From an uncultured Eubacteriales bacterium (lineage in GTDB: Bacteria > Bacillota > Clostridia > Oscillospirales > Acutalibacteraceae), in NCBI GenBank assembly GCA_910584745.1, contig CAJUDG010000004.1, forward strand, positions 207,304 through 271,303: a stretch of 64,000 nucleotides of DNA, given 5' to 3'. Each line of letters starts with the position of its first letter. The first letter of the stretch is position 1. Below are positions 48,231-57,957 of the stretch, in pieces. The notes under the pieces were generated by a model. It was not told the origin of the DNA, made no database searches, and saw only the letters and a program-made list of their open reading frames with translations. A program made the translations under genes and the position numbers.

Positions 48231-50444
48231 TCACGGCTCCTCGGGCATAAAGTCTATGCGCCCGGTGGCCACGTCCGCGCCGGCGATGATGATGCCCAGC
48301 TCCTGGCCCATCATCAGGGTCTTGCCGCTGCGGCGGCACTTATGGCATATCTCGCCGTCGAACTCGAAGTCGCAGTTCTCGAAGTCCCCAAGGCTTATAA
48401 AGCCCTCGGCGTTGTTCTGCAGCTTTACGAATATGCCCTTGGGGGTAACGCCGTTGATGACCCCCACATGGTGCTCTCCAAGATGAGCCCGCATGTATTC
48501 GGCCATATAGCAGTCCTCCGCGTCCCGCTCGCCGGTGACGGCCCGGACCTCGTTCTTGGAGCTCTCGATGGCCGACTCCTCGGCGAAGGTCTTATACCTC
48601 TTGCGTATAACGGCCCGGTCCTCGCCCCGGACATAGTCGCTGAGTATACGGTGGACGGAGGTGTCGGGATAGCGGCGTATGGGGGAGGTGAAGTGGCTGT
48701 ATTCTAAGAGCGCCAGACCAAAGTGGCCCAGCTCCCGGTGGTCGTACCGGGCCTTGTCCATGGTGCGCAGTATCCGCTGGTTCACAAGGGACTCCTTGCT
48801 GGTGCCCTTGACCCGGCCCAAAACTTCGGCGAAGTCTTTGGCGCTGGGGTTACCCTTCTTAAGCTCTCCGCACTTGACCCCCAGCCGGTCAAAGAGGTCG
48901 CAGAGCTCATAGACCCTGTCGGGGTTGGGCCGCTCGTGGACCCGGTAGAGAAAGGGTATCTCCGCGTCAATAGAGGCCTTTGCGGCGGCGCAGTTTGCCG
49001 CCACCATCAGCTGCTCGATAAGCTCCTCGGATATGCCCTGTGTCCGGGGCAGCAGGTCTATACACACGCCCTCCTCGTTTAAAACGAACTTGGTCTCGTC
49101 GCTGGTCAGGTCCATCTGGCCCCGGGATTTTCCGTTATGCTGCAAGATGTCCGCAAGCTCCTTGGCGGCCATAAGGCTGTCCATGACGGGGGAGTATTTT
49201 TCAAGTATCTCGGGGGACGCCGTGCCCTCAAATATCTCGTTCACCTCGCTGTATACGCCCCGGACCTTGGAGTTTATCACCGTCTTCTCAAAGCGGTAGC
49301 CGATCATATTGCCGTCAAGGTCGAAGTCCATCAGCGCCGAGAAGGTCAGCTTCTCGGTGCCCGCGTTCAGGGAGCAGACGCCGTTTGAGAGGGCCTCGGG
49401 CAGCATGGGTATCACCCGGTCCGCAAAGTACACCGAGGTGCCCCTGAGGAAGGCCTCGTTGTCTATGGGCGTGCCAGCCTTCACATAGTGGGACACGTCG
49501 GCGATGTGCACCCCCAGGGTATAGCCGTCAACGGTCCTCATGGCGGACACAGCGTCGTCCAGGTCCTTGGCGTCGGCGCTGTCGATGGTGAAGATGGGGT
49601 CGTCACGAAGGTCCAGGCGCTCGTCTATGTCGGCCTGGGTGACGGTCATATGGGATATCTTCTCGGCCTGGGCCATGACCTCCGGGGGGAACTCCATGGG
49701 TATGCCGCAGCGCTCTATGATGGCGTCGGCGCAGACCCGGGCCCGGTCCCCGGTGCCGAAGATATGCTTCACCGCGGCCTGGCTCCAGTCGCCCCGGCCG
49801 TCCTGGATGGGCTCTATAAGCACCTTGTCCCCGTCCTTGGCGCCCCCAAGCCTGGCCGCCTGGACCTCCAGGTCATAGCGCACAGGGCCGTCCGGGGTCA
49901 CAAGGGCCGTGCCGAACTCGTTGATGTGCACAGTGCCCGTAAGCTTGTTTTCAGAGCGCGACACTATGCGCTTTACCTTGCCGCTGGGACCCCGGTCCCG
50001 CTTTTGAAGGTCCCATAATATCACCTTATCGCCCACAAACGCGCCGTTCAGGTCCCGGCCGGGGATAAAGATGTCCTCGCCAACTCTGGGCTTTGCAAAG
50101 CCGAAGCGGGCGGAGAGGGAGACTATCTCGGCCTCTATCTCCTTGGCCGGGGGCACAAGCTTTACCCAGTGGTCCCGGTCTACGGTGACCTCCCGGAGTT
50201 CCTCAAGGCTCTTGAGGGCGGCGTAGAAGCTGTCCTTGTCCCTTATGCCCGCCTCACGCTGGAGTGACTTGCTGGGCACTCCGTCGCCGCCGCAGCGCTT
50301 CAGGGCCCCCAGTATCAGCAGCTCCTCGGGGGTGCTGGCGGCGCTGGGCAGCTGGTATGCGTCCCCGGCGGGGGCGCCGAATACCCGGCGGGGCTCGCCG
50401 AAGCTGCGGCGGGGGCCCCTCTGTGATCCTTTATTATTCTTCAT
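48231..50444 (-). CDS. rnr: ribonuclease R
   Basis: 737 residues. After a basic Gly/Arg-rich N-terminus come a winged-helix segment (about 35-90), cold-shock OB domains (GFAKPRVGEDIFIPGRDLNGAFVGD near 130), the RNB catalytic domain with DDPIFTIDSADAKDLDDAVS near 275 (metal-binding Asp set), and a C-terminal S1 domain. It degrades structured RNA 3' to 5' in the cytoplasm. Its start is 30 bases downstream of the murD stop. ATG has GAGGAAG upstream. Confidence 0.95.
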   Translation of the reverse strand: MKNNKGSQRGPRRSFGEPRRVFGAPAGDAYQLPSAASTPEELLILGALKRCGGDGVPSKSLQREAGIRDKDSFYAALKSLEELREVTVDRDHWVKLVPPAKEIEAEIVSLSARFGFAKPRVGEDIFIPGRDLNGAFVGDKVILWDLQKRDRGPSGKVKRIVSRSENKLTGTVHINEFGTALVTPDGPVRYDLEVQAARLGGAKDGDKVLIEPIQDGRGDWSQAAVKHIFGTGDRARVCADAIIERCGIPMEFPPEVMAQAEKISHMTVTQADIDERLDLRDDPIFTIDSADAKDLDDAVSAMRTVDGYTLGVHIADVSHYVKAGTPIDNEAFLRGTSVYFADRVIPMLPEALSNGVCSLNAGTEKLTFSALMDFDLDGNMIGYRFEKTVINSKVRGVYSEVNEIFEGTASPEILEKYSPVMDSLMAAKELADILQHNGKSRGQMDLTSDETKFVLNEEGVCIDLLPRTQGISEELIEQLMVAANCAAAKASIDAEIPFLYRVHERPNPDRVYELCDLFDRLGVKCGELKKGNPSAKDFAEVLGRVKGTSKESLVNQRILRTMDKARYDHRELGHFGLALLEYSHFTSPIRRYPDTSVHRILSDYVRGEDRAVIRKRYKTFAEESAIESSKNEVRAVTGERDAEDCYMAEYMRAHLGEHHVGVINGVTPKGIFVKLQNNAEGFISLGDFENCDFEFDGEICHKCRRSGKTLMMGQELGIIIAGADVATGRIDFMPEEP

Positions 50445-50474
50445 TTATCTGACTTCCTCTCGTTTTTAAGCTTT

Positions 50475-51845
50475 TTACAGCCGGCTTACCAGCTCCTTGA
50501 AGTGCCGCCCACGGGCCTCGAAGCCCGGGTACAGGTCAAAGGAGGCCGAGGCCGGGGACAGGGACACCACGTCCCCGGGGGCGGCCAGCTCATGGGCCAG
50601 GGAGACGGCCCCCTGCATGTCAATTACGTGGTGGATATTGGGATGCCCTTCGCCGTACGGGGGACAGGAGAGCACGGCCTGCTCTATCTTCTCCGCCGTG
50701 TCGCCCATCAGTATCAGCTCCTTTACGCGCTCACATATAGGCGCGCCCAGGGGCTCGTAGGGGATATGCTTGTCATAGCCGCCGCAGATGAGTATCAGGT
50801 TTTTGTCATAGCAGCTAAGGGTGCCGGAGATGGTGCGGCTGGGGGAGCTGGCGATGGAGTCGTTGTAGTATTTTACGCCGCCCAGCTCCCGCACGAACTC
50901 CATACGGTGCTCCACGCCGCCGAACTCCCTTGCCACCCGGCGCATATTCTCCGGGGACACGTCCCCCCACGCGGCGGCTATGGCGGCCATGTAGTTCTCC
51001 ACGTTATGCCAGCCGGGGAGCTTTATCTCGCTGACATCCATCAGGGGATTGCCGTTTACAAGTATCTTTTCGCCGTCGCAGAAGACTCCCCGGTGGGGCT
51101 CGCTTGTGCGGGAGAACTGCCAGCAGTCACCGCGCACCAATGGGGCGAATCCGGCGGTTATCTCGTTGCCGGCGTTCAGCACCGTGCGGGAGAAGCCGTC
51201 TTGGTGCAGGATAAGGTTCTTCTTTGCGTCCACGTACTCGTCCATATCCTTGTGTATGTCCAGGTGGTTGGGGGCAAGGTTGGTGACCACCGCAACGTCC
51301 GGGCCCTGGCGCATGGAGATGAGCTGGAAGCTGGAGAGCTCGGCCACCACCACATGATCCGGGGCGATGGAGCCTATCTCCGGCAGCAGGGGCTTACCTA
51401 TGTTGCCCCCAAGGTGCACGGTCTTGCCCTCGGACTTTAAAAACTCCGAGAGGATGGTGGTGGTGGTGGTCTTGCCGTCGCTGCCGGTTACTGCGTAGAT
51501 CTTGCAGGGGCAGAGCTTGAAGAAGACCTCCATCTCGCTGGTGACCGTCTGGCCGCGCTGGCGGGCGGCCTCCAGCTCCGGCAGGTGGAAGCGCATACCG
51601 GGGGTGCGGAAGATGATGTCCTCAGTAAGATCATGCAGGTAATCCTTGCCCAGTATCAGCTCCACACCAAGGTCCCGGAGTATCTGTCCGTTTTCCCCCA
51701 GCTCCTGAAAGCTGCGCCGGTCCCGGGCGGAGACTATTGCCCTGTGGCTCCTGAAAAGCTCCATTAGGGGCATATGGCTGCGGCCTATGCCGCAGAAGGC
51801 CACGCGCCTGCCCTCTATGCCCTTGAAAAATGCTGTGGCGTCCAT
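50475..51845 (-). CDS. murD: UDP-N-acetylmuramoylalanine--D-glutamate ligase
   Basis: 456 residues. P-loop YAVTGSDGKTTTTTI near 115, NLAPNHLDIH near 205, and the C-terminal YNDSIASSPSRT near 320 identify MurD, which adds D-Glu to UDP-MurNAc-L-Ala. Its ATG lies three bases after the ABC exporter stop, and the AAGGAGG ribosome site is within the exporter's last codons, so the two are coupled. It is separated from the other mur genes of the window by 14 kb. Confidence 0.95.
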   Translation of the reverse strand: MDATAFFKGIEGRRVAFCGIGRSHMPLMELFRSHRAIVSARDRRSFQELGENGQILRDLGVELILGKDYLHDLTEDIIFRTPGMRFHLPELEAARQRGQTVTSEMEVFFKLCPCKIYAVTGSDGKTTTTTILSEFLKSEGKTVHLGGNIGKPLLPEIGSIAPDHVVVAELSSFQLISMRQGPDVAVVTNLAPNHLDIHKDMDEYVDAKKNLILHQDGFSRTVLNAGNEITAGFAPLVRGDCWQFSRTSEPHRGVFCDGEKILVNGNPLMDVSEIKLPGWHNVENYMAAIAAAWGDVSPENMRRVAREFGGVEHRMEFVRELGGVKYYNDSIASSPSRTISGTLSCYDKNLILICGGYDKHIPYEPLGAPICERVKELILMGDTAEKIEQAVLSCPPYGEGHPNIHHVIDMQGAVSLAHELAAPGDVVSLSPASASFDLYPGFEARGRHFKELVSRL

Positions 51846-51848
51846 GGC

Positions 51849-53618
51849 TTAACCCTCCTTATCGCCGCTGTAGGTGCTGTATAAGTTGTAGTACACGCCG
51901 CCCTTTGCCATGAGCTCATCGTGGGTGCCCTTTTCCTCGATGCCCTTCTCGGTCAGTACCAGTATGACGGTGGCGTTCTTGATGGTGGAGAGCCGATGGG
52001 CGATGGTGAAGGTGGTGCGGCCCTTTGAAAGCTTCTCAAGGGACTCCTGCACTATCTTCTCGCTCTCGTTGTCAAGGGCCGAGGTGGCCTCGTCCAGTAT
52101 CATGATGGGCGGGTTCTTAAGGAATGCCCGGGCGATGCTTATGCGCTGTTTCTGCCCGCCGGAGAGCTTCACGCCCCGCTCGCCCACGTATGTATCATAC
52201 CCGTTAGAGAGCTCGGTTATGAAGCCGTGGGCCCCGGCCTGCTTTGCCGCCGCTATGACCTCCTCCCTGGAGGCACCGGGCTTGCCGTACTCGATGTTCT
52301 CGAATACCGTGCCGGAGAACAGGTACACGTCCTGCTGGACGAAGCCTATCTGCTCTCTTAAAGACTTTAGGGTCACATTTTTGATGTCTTGGCCGTCGAT
52401 GTTTATCCTGCCCTCGGTCACGTCATAGAAGCGGGGGATAAGGTTGCAGAGGGTGGTCTTTCCGCTGCCGGAGGGGCCCACCAGGGCCACGTTCTGGCCG
52501 GGCCGAACGTCCAGGTTTATCTCGCTGAGCACCTGCTTGCCGTCGTCGGCGTAGCTAAAGCCCACATGCTCGAAGTGCACGCCGCCCTCCTTGATCTCAA
52601 GGGGCTTCGCCCCTGGCTCGTCGAAGATATCCACGTCCGCGTCCAGGATCTGGAAGAAGCGCTCTATGCCGGTCATGCCCTGCTGGAACTGCTCGGCGAA
52701 CTGGACCAGTTGGCGTATGGAGGTGATGAGCGTGCCCACATAGAGCATATAGGCCACAAGGTCCGCGGGCTGGACCTTGCCGTTTATCATGAAGATAGCG
52801 CCCACTAATAGCACCAGGAAGTGCATGAGCCCGTCGAACATGCGGTTTGTGGCCTCGAAGCCGCCCATAAGGTAGTACCGACCCCGCTTGATATTGAAGA
52901 ACTTTTTGTTGCCCTGTTCAAACTTATCGGTCTCCACGCCCTCGTTGGCGAAGGATTTTACCACCCGCACGCCAAGCAGGCTGTCCTCTACCTGAGCGTT
53001 TATCTCGCCTATCTGGCTGCGCTGCTGGCGGAACTGGCTGCGCATCTTCATGTTGAAGTAGGCGGCGGCCAGCACCATAAAGGGCACCACCGAGAAGACG
53101 ATAAGGGTAAGGGGTACGCTCATGCCGCAGAGGATGATGAACGCGCCCACTATCTTGATGGTGGCCATGAATATCTCCTCGGGGCAGTGGTGGGCGAACT
53201 CCGTCACGTCGAACAGGTCCGAGGTTATCCGGGACATTATCTGCCCCACCTTCATATTGTCAAAGTAGTTGAAGCTGAGCTTTTGCAGGTGGGCAAAGAG
53301 CTCGGTGCGCATGTCGGTCTCCATCCTGGCGCCCATTATGTGGCCGATGGAGGCCCGGAAGAAGGTGGCCCCCGCGTCCACAAGGCAGAGGAACAGGTAG
53401 AGCACGCCTATCTTTAATACTATCTGTAATGTCAAGGACGCAAGGTCGTTTATGCCCATATCCGTCACATACCGCATAAGAAGCGGCAGGGTGAGCTCGC
53501 AGACCGTGGTGAGGGCGGCGCAGAACAGGTCGAAGACCATCACCCACACATACTTTCTAAAATAGGGCAGGAACCTTCTGACAAGGCCCTTCTGCCGCTT
53601 ATTGAGGCTTTCCTCCAT
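51849..53618 (-). CDS. ABC exporter, fused permease/ATPase
   Basis: 589 residues from the ATG at 53618, which has AAGGAG seven bases upstream; the open frame extends 12 codons further without a site. Six membrane helices at about 20-310 precede the ATPase with Walker A GPSGSGKTT near 378, signature LSGGQKQR and Walker B PPIMILDEATSALD. The MsbA/LmrA-type architecture implies lipid, peptide or drug export. Only one half-transporter gene is present, so it probably forms a homodimer. Confidence 0.92.
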   Translation of the reverse strand: MEESLNKRQKGLVRRFLPYFRKYVWVMVFDLFCAALTTVCELTLPLLMRYVTDMGINDLASLTLQIVLKIGVLYLFLCLVDAGATFFRASIGHIMGARMETDMRTELFAHLQKLSFNYFDNMKVGQIMSRITSDLFDVTEFAHHCPEEIFMATIKIVGAFIILCGMSVPLTLIVFSVVPFMVLAAAYFNMKMRSQFRQQRSQIGEINAQVEDSLLGVRVVKSFANEGVETDKFEQGNKKFFNIKRGRYYLMGGFEATNRMFDGLMHFLVLLVGAIFMINGKVQPADLVAYMLYVGTLITSIRQLVQFAEQFQQGMTGIERFFQILDADVDIFDEPGAKPLEIKEGGVHFEHVGFSYADDGKQVLSEINLDVRPGQNVALVGPSGSGKTTLCNLIPRFYDVTEGRINIDGQDIKNVTLKSLREQIGFVQQDVYLFSGTVFENIEYGKPGASREEVIAAAKQAGAHGFITELSNGYDTYVGERGVKLSGGQKQRISIARAFLKNPPIMILDEATSALDNESEKIVQESLEKLSKGRTTFTIAHRLSTIKNATVILVLTEKGIEEKGTHDELMAKGGVYYNLYSTYSGDKEG

Positions 53619-53691
53619 CTTCCCACTCCTTCTAAATTTATTCCCACTCGACAAATCCTATTATATAGGGCTGTATTTTCTATGCTTTCGC

Positions 53692-53727
53692 AGGTGAAAT
53701 ATTCGCAAATTTGTTAATGTTTCACCT
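53692..53727 (-). promoter_or_regulatory. inverted repeat upstream of the ABC exporter
   Basis: AGGTGAAA (53692-53699) and TTTCACCT (53720-53727) are exact complements 20 bases apart in the AT-rich stretch before the exporter. They could be an operator. The rest of the gap to 53870 shows no other feature. Confidence 0.35.
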
Positions 53728-53869
53728 ATTATTTTTGGCCGCAAATTTTCTTAGTATCAAAATAGTATCACAAAAGGCAGGAGAATACAACACCTTTCAC
53801 ACTGTTTCCCAAGGTATTCAGCAATAGAAAACATCTCGATAAGCTGGAAGTTGTTTCTTTGTATATTCG

Positions 53870-54412
53870 CTACTTTATCATATTAGGAATGTATTTTGAT
53901 GGTTTTGCAATAAATAACAAATATATTCCGCATATCAGTTTAACCATCGCATCTGCAATGCAAATAACTGAAACTGGTATGCCCGGAAAAATATAGCCCA
54001 TTGTTACGATAACCATACATACAATCCCCAACACTACCATACTCCAACCATGTACAAAAAACCACAAGAAGAAATGTATTGATGTTGCCATCAGTACACC
54101 AAGCCATATCTGCCTCCAATGCCATCCGGGGATAAACGGGCCAGCAATACAAAACATTAATATGAACAACGTAGCAATCGAAAAATAAATCATCTTTATC
54201 TGCTTTTTAGAAATATCTCCTTGAGAAAGTTTTTCTCTCACTTTTTTGTTTACATTGACTCCAAAAAAGCAGGCATAATAACCTATCAGAAACACAAACG
54301 GATTAACAAAAAATTCACCGCCACAAATGACAGCTACTATTAGTACAATTCCAATAAGAATCAACCATAAACCACATTGTTTTTTGTGGTTAAATTCCAA
54401 TATTTCTTTCAT
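53870..54412 (-). CDS. hypothetical integral membrane protein, AT-rich
   Basis: 180 residues with about six hydrophobic helices (LWLILIGIVLIVAVICG, FVFLIGYYACFFGV, MIYFSIATLFILMFCIAG, and on) joined by short basic loops (NVNKKVREKLSQGDISKKQIK). No recognised family motif. Its base composition is clearly AT-richer than the neighbours, with codon choice to match, suggesting recent transfer. ATG follows AGGAGGAACGAA. Single gene between the exporter and the sirtuin. Confidence 0.75.
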   Translation of the reverse strand: MKEILEFNHKKQCGLWLILIGIVLIVAVICGGEFFVNPFVFLIGYYACFFGVNVNKKVREKLSQGDISKKQIKMIYFSIATLFILMFCIAGPFIPGWHWRQIWLGVLMATSIHFFLWFFVHGWSMVVLGIVCMVIVTMGYIFPGIPVSVICIADAMVKLICGIYLLFIAKPSKYIPNMIK

Positions 54413-54471
54413 TTCGTTCCTCCTGTAAATTTCGATTTATCGCTCTCTATTATACCACAAGCTTCCAGAAT

Positions 54472-55200
54472 TTACAAATCCGCCGCCTCCGCGAGCACCC
54501 CGGCCAGATCGTCCCTGAGGATAAGCTGGGCCCGGCTGTCATAGGGGGTGGGGTCCCGGTTCAGTATCACGAGCCTTGCGTCTCGCTTCAGGTACTGCAC
54601 AAGCCCCGCCACAGGGTACACCACCAAAGACGTGCCGCCAACTATCATCAGGTCGGCGTCTAACGCATACTGCACGGCGCGGCTCAGGTCCCGCTCGTTT
54701 AAAGTCTCGCCGTAGAGCACCACGTCGGGCTTGAGCACTCCGCCGCAGGAGCATCGCGGCACCCCCTCGCAGTTCATAACGTACCGCATATCGTATAATT
54801 TGCCGCATTTTTTGCAGATATAGCGGTCCTCGTTGCCGTGGAGCTCTATGACGTTCCTGCTGCCCGCCATCTGGTGCAGGCCGTCTATGTTCTGGGTTAT
54901 CACTACCTCTAAAAGGCCGTCGCGCTCTAACTTTGAGAGGGCGTAGTGGGCGGGGTTGGGCTTCGCGTCGGGGTAGAGCATGACGTTCCTTAAAAAGTCG
55001 TAGAATTCCTCGGTATGGGCCCTATAGTAGTCTATTGACAGCATCTCCTCATAGGATATGCCGGATTTTTTCTGCATATACAATCCGTGGGCGCTGCGAA
55101 AGTCGGGTATGCCGCTGGCGGTGGAGACCCCCGCGCCGCCAAGGAACACGGTGTGCCTGCTCTCTTTGAGCCAGCTTTTCAGCGTGTTGATATCAGACAT
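54472..55200 (-). CDS. cobB: NAD-dependent protein deacylase (sirtuin)
   Basis: 242 residues. GAGVSTASGIPDFRS near 22-36 (NAD pocket), TQNIDGLH with ELHGN (catalytic His) near 100-120, a four-Cys zinc site CKKCGKLYD...RCSCGG, and GGTSLVVYP near 188. It removes acyl groups from lysine. YRAHTEEFY without the paired Tyr/Arg of desuccinylases suggests a deacetylase, with moderate certainty. Its ATG overlaps the xth stop by eight bases. Confidence 0.93.
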   Translation of the reverse strand: MSDINTLKSWLKESRHTVFLGGAGVSTASGIPDFRSAHGLYMQKKSGISYEEMLSIDYYRAHTEEFYDFLRNVMLYPDAKPNPAHYALSKLERDGLLEVVITQNIDGLHQMAGSRNVIELHGNEDRYICKKCGKLYDMRYVMNCEGVPRCSCGGVLKPDVVLYGETLNERDLSRAVQYALDADLMIVGGTSLVVYPVAGLVQYLKRDARLVILNRDPTPYDSRAQLILRDDLAGVLAEAADL

Positions 55201-55960
55201 TTTCGTCCTCCTTCAGTATAAGGCAGACAGGGCAGTGGTCGCTGCCGGTGTACTCGGGCAGTATCAGGCTGTCCTCTATCCTGCCCTCCAGGCGCTTGTC
55301 GCAGAGGAAATAGTCGATGCGCCAGCCGGTATTATTCTCCCGGGAGTTGCTGCGGTAGCTCCACCAGGAGTACGCGTCCTCCTTATCCGGGTACAGATAG
55401 CGGAAGGTGTCCGTCATGCCGCTGGCCAAGAGCTCGCTGAACTTGCCCCGCTCCTCGTAGGTGTAGCCCGCGTTGCCGATGTTTGACTTGTCGTTCTTGA
55501 GGTCTATGGGCCTATGGGCTACGTTCAGGTCTCCGCAGACCACCACGGGCTTTTTCTCCCGGAGCCTATAGAGGTACTCTCTGAGCTTATCCTCAAATAC
55601 CATGCGGAAGGGCAGGCGCTCAAGGCCCCGCTGGGAGTTGGGGGTGTATATGGTCACAAGGTAGAAGCTCTCATACTCCAGAGTGATGGCCCGGCCCTCC
55701 CGGTCGTATTCCTCAGAGCCTATGCCATATGCTGCGCTGATGGGCTCGGCCTTGGTGAAAATAGCCGTGCCGGAGTAGCCCTTCTTCTCGGCGGAGTTCC
55801 AGTATTCAAGATAGCCGGGGAACTCAAAATCCGCCTGCTCTCTTAGCATTTTCGTCTCCTGCAGGCAGATGGCATCGGGCCGCTCCCGCTCTATCACGTC
55901 CATGAATCCCTTGCCCATGCAGGCCCGAAGACCGTTTACGTTCCATGAGATAAGCTTCAT
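55193..55960 (-). CDS. xth: exodeoxyribonuclease III
   Basis: 255 residues from the ATG at 55960, with AGGAAGG upstream; the 13 codons before it are not supported. Motifs: LISWNVNGLRA, the metal ligand Glu in ICLQETKM, GDLNVAHRPIDL, and the catalytic SDHCPV near the end. It cleaves at abasic sites and degrades 3' ends in base excision repair. It is coupled to the sirtuin gene by overlap. Confidence 0.95.
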   Translation of the reverse strand: MKLISWNVNGLRACMGKGFMDVIERERPDAICLQETKMLREQADFEFPGYLEYWNSAEKKGYSGTAIFTKAEPISAAYGIGSEEYDREGRAITLEYESFYLVTIYTPNSQRGLERLPFRMVFEDKLREYLYRLREKKPVVVCGDLNVAHRPIDLKNDKSNIGNAGYTYEERGKFSELLASGMTDTFRYLYPDKEDAYSWWSYRSNSRENNTGWRIDYFLCDKRLEGRIEDSLILPEYTGSDHCPVCLILKEDENV

Positions 55961-56112
55961 TTTTTCCTTCCTTTCACGCTGAACAAGAGTTCGCTTCATG
56001 AACTCAGTGTTAATAAATTATAAAATTACGGCAGGGGGCTATGCTTTCCCCGGCTTTTATGCTATACTGTAAAAATAAGGTAAGGCAAAATTGAAAAACG
56101 GAGGTTTAGAAA

Positions 56113-56637
56113 TTGCAGAATCCCATCGTCACCATTGAGACAAACCAGGGGGTCATCAAGGTGGAGCTCTATCCTGAAACCGCCCCCAACACGGTGAACA
56201 ACTTCATCTCCCTTGTAAAGAAGGGCTTTTATGACGGCACCATCTTCCACCGGGTGATACCCGGCTTCATGATACAGGGCGGCGACCCAGAGGGCACCGG
56301 CATGGGCGGCCCGGGCTACGGCATAAAGGGCGAGTTTGCCGCCAACGGGATCCAGAACCCGCTGAAACACACCACCGGCGTTATCTCCATGGCCCGCTCA
56401 CAGATGCCCGACAGCGCCGGCAGCCAGTTCTTTATCATGGTGGCTGACGCGGCCTACCTCGACGGCCAGTACGCCGCCTTCGGCAAGGTCACCGAGGGCC
56501 AGGAGGTGGCCGATGCCATCGCCCACGTGAGCCGCGACCGGGACGACAGGCCCGACTCCGACCAGATAATGGAGAAGGTCACGGTGGAGACCTTCGGCGT
56601 GGAGTACCCGGAGCCCAAGGTGGGGCCGGAGTATTAA
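56113..56637 (+). CDS. cyclophilin-type peptidyl-prolyl isomerase
   Basis: 174 residues from a TTG start with CGGAGG nine bases upstream; no ATG is available before the first conserved strand. Family motifs: FHRVIPGFMIQGGDP near 57, ISMARSQMPDSAGSQFFI near 95, and AAFGKVTEG. There is no signal peptide, so it is cytoplasmic. Its stop overlaps that of the converging pdp gene, with no terminator in between. Confidence 0.93.
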   Translation: MQNPIVTIETNQGVIKVELYPETAPNTVNNFISLVKKGFYDGTIFHRVIPGFMIQGGDPEGTGMGGPGYGIKGEFAANGIQNPLKHTTGVISMARSQMPDSAGSQFFIMVADAAYLDGQYAAFGKVTEGQEVADAIAHVSRDRDDRPDSDQIMEKVTVETFGVEYPEPKVGPEY

Positions 56638-57941
56638 ATACCTATCCGCTCTATGATGAGGGGCCGGGCTTCCGGCTCCTCTTTTTCTATGCTGAGGGCG
56701 CTGAGGAAGCGCTCCTTTGCCCTCTCGCACCGGGCCTCGGACTGGGCGTAGAGCTTCGCTATGGGCTGGCCCTGCTCCACCTTCGAGCCCTTGTTCGCAA
56801 GGAGCAGAATGCCCGCGCCGTAGTCTATCTCGTCCTCCTTGCTCTCCCGGCCCGCGCCCAGCTCCATGGCCGCGAGGCCGCAGGTCTCCGCGTCCAGGGC
56901 AGTTATATAGCCGGATCTTGGGGAAGTGACGGTGAGCTCCCGGGGAGAGAGGGGGAGCTTGTCAGTGTCCTCAAGGCAGGACGCGTCCCCGCCCTGGGCC
57001 GATACCATATCGCAGAGGACCTTGAAGGCCCGGCCGGTCTCGATAGCCTCGCGGGCCATTGAGAGAGCGCCATCCCTGTCCCCGGCCAGCCCCGCCAGGA
57101 CTATCATGCCCGCCGCCAGCTCAAGGCAGAGCTCCGCAAGGCGCTTATCCCCAGCACCGTGGAGTATCTCCACAGCCTCCTTTACCTCCAGGGCGTTGCC
57201 TATGCAGCGGCCCAGGGGCATGTCCATATCGGTTATCATCGCGGCGGTGCGCCGTCCGGCCTTATTGCCTGTGTCCACCATGAGCCGCGCCAGCTCCGAC
57301 GCTTCGGGCAGGGTCTTCATAAAGGCCCCGGAGCCCAGCTTCACGTCCAGGAGGATAGCGTCCGCCCCGGCGGCAAGCTTCTTTGACATGATGCTGGCGG
57401 CGATAAGGGGCAGGCTGTCCACGGTGGCGGTCACGTCCCTTAAGGCGTAGAGCTTCTTGTCAGCGGGGCAAAGGCTGCCGGACTGGCCCACTATGGCTAT
57501 GCCGGTACTGTTCACTATCTCGTAGAAGCGCTCCCGGGGGACGTCCATGGAAAGGCCGGGTATGCTCTCCAGCTTGTCCACCGTGCCGCCGGTATGCCCC
57601 AGGCCCCGGCCGCTCATCTTCGCTATCTTCACCCCGCAGGCGGCGGCGATGGGCCCCACTATCAGTGAGGTCTTGTCGCCCACCCCGCCGGTGGAGTGCT
57701 TGTCCACCTTGGCCCCGGGTATGGGGGAGAGGTCGGCCATATCTCCAGAGCGGGCCATCTCCCAGGTGAGATCCACGGTCTCGCCTGGGGTCATGCCCCT
57801 GAAGTATATGGCCATCAGGAGGGCCGATACCTGATAGTCGGGCACAGAGCCCTCGGTGACGGCCTTTACCAGCCAGCTTATCTCCTGGTGGCTGAGCTCG
57901 CCGCCGTCACGCTTTTTGTGGATGATATCGTACATGCGCAT
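56634..57941 (-). CDS. pdp: pyrimidine-nucleoside phosphorylase
   Basis: 435 residues from the ATG at 57941 (GGAGGTG six bases upstream); the open frame starts earlier, inside cdd, without a site. KVDKHSTGGVGDKTSL near 80 is the phosphate-binding signature of the thymidine/pyrimidine phosphorylase family, and KMSGRGLGHTGGT follows. The last 90 residues are the PYNP C-terminal domain. It splits uridine or thymidine with phosphate, a natural partner of the cytidine deaminase just upstream. Confidence 0.94.
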   Translation of the reverse strand: MRMYDIIHKKRDGGELSHQEISWLVKAVTEGSVPDYQVSALLMAIYFRGMTPGETVDLTWEMARSGDMADLSPIPGAKVDKHSTGGVGDKTSLIVGPIAAACGVKIAKMSGRGLGHTGGTVDKLESIPGLSMDVPRERFYEIVNSTGIAIVGQSGSLCPADKKLYALRDVTATVDSLPLIAASIMSKKLAAGADAILLDVKLGSGAFMKTLPEASELARLMVDTGNKAGRRTAAMITDMDMPLGRCIGNALEVKEAVEILHGAGDKRLAELCLELAAGMIVLAGLAGDRDGALSMAREAIETGRAFKVLCDMVSAQGGDASCLEDTDKLPLSPRELTVTSPRSGYITALDAETCGLAAMELGAGRESKEDEIDYGAGILLLANKGSKVEQGQPIAKLYAQSEARCERAKERFLSALSIEKEEPEARPLIIERIGI

Positions 57942-57957
57942 GGGTATCACCTCCGGC

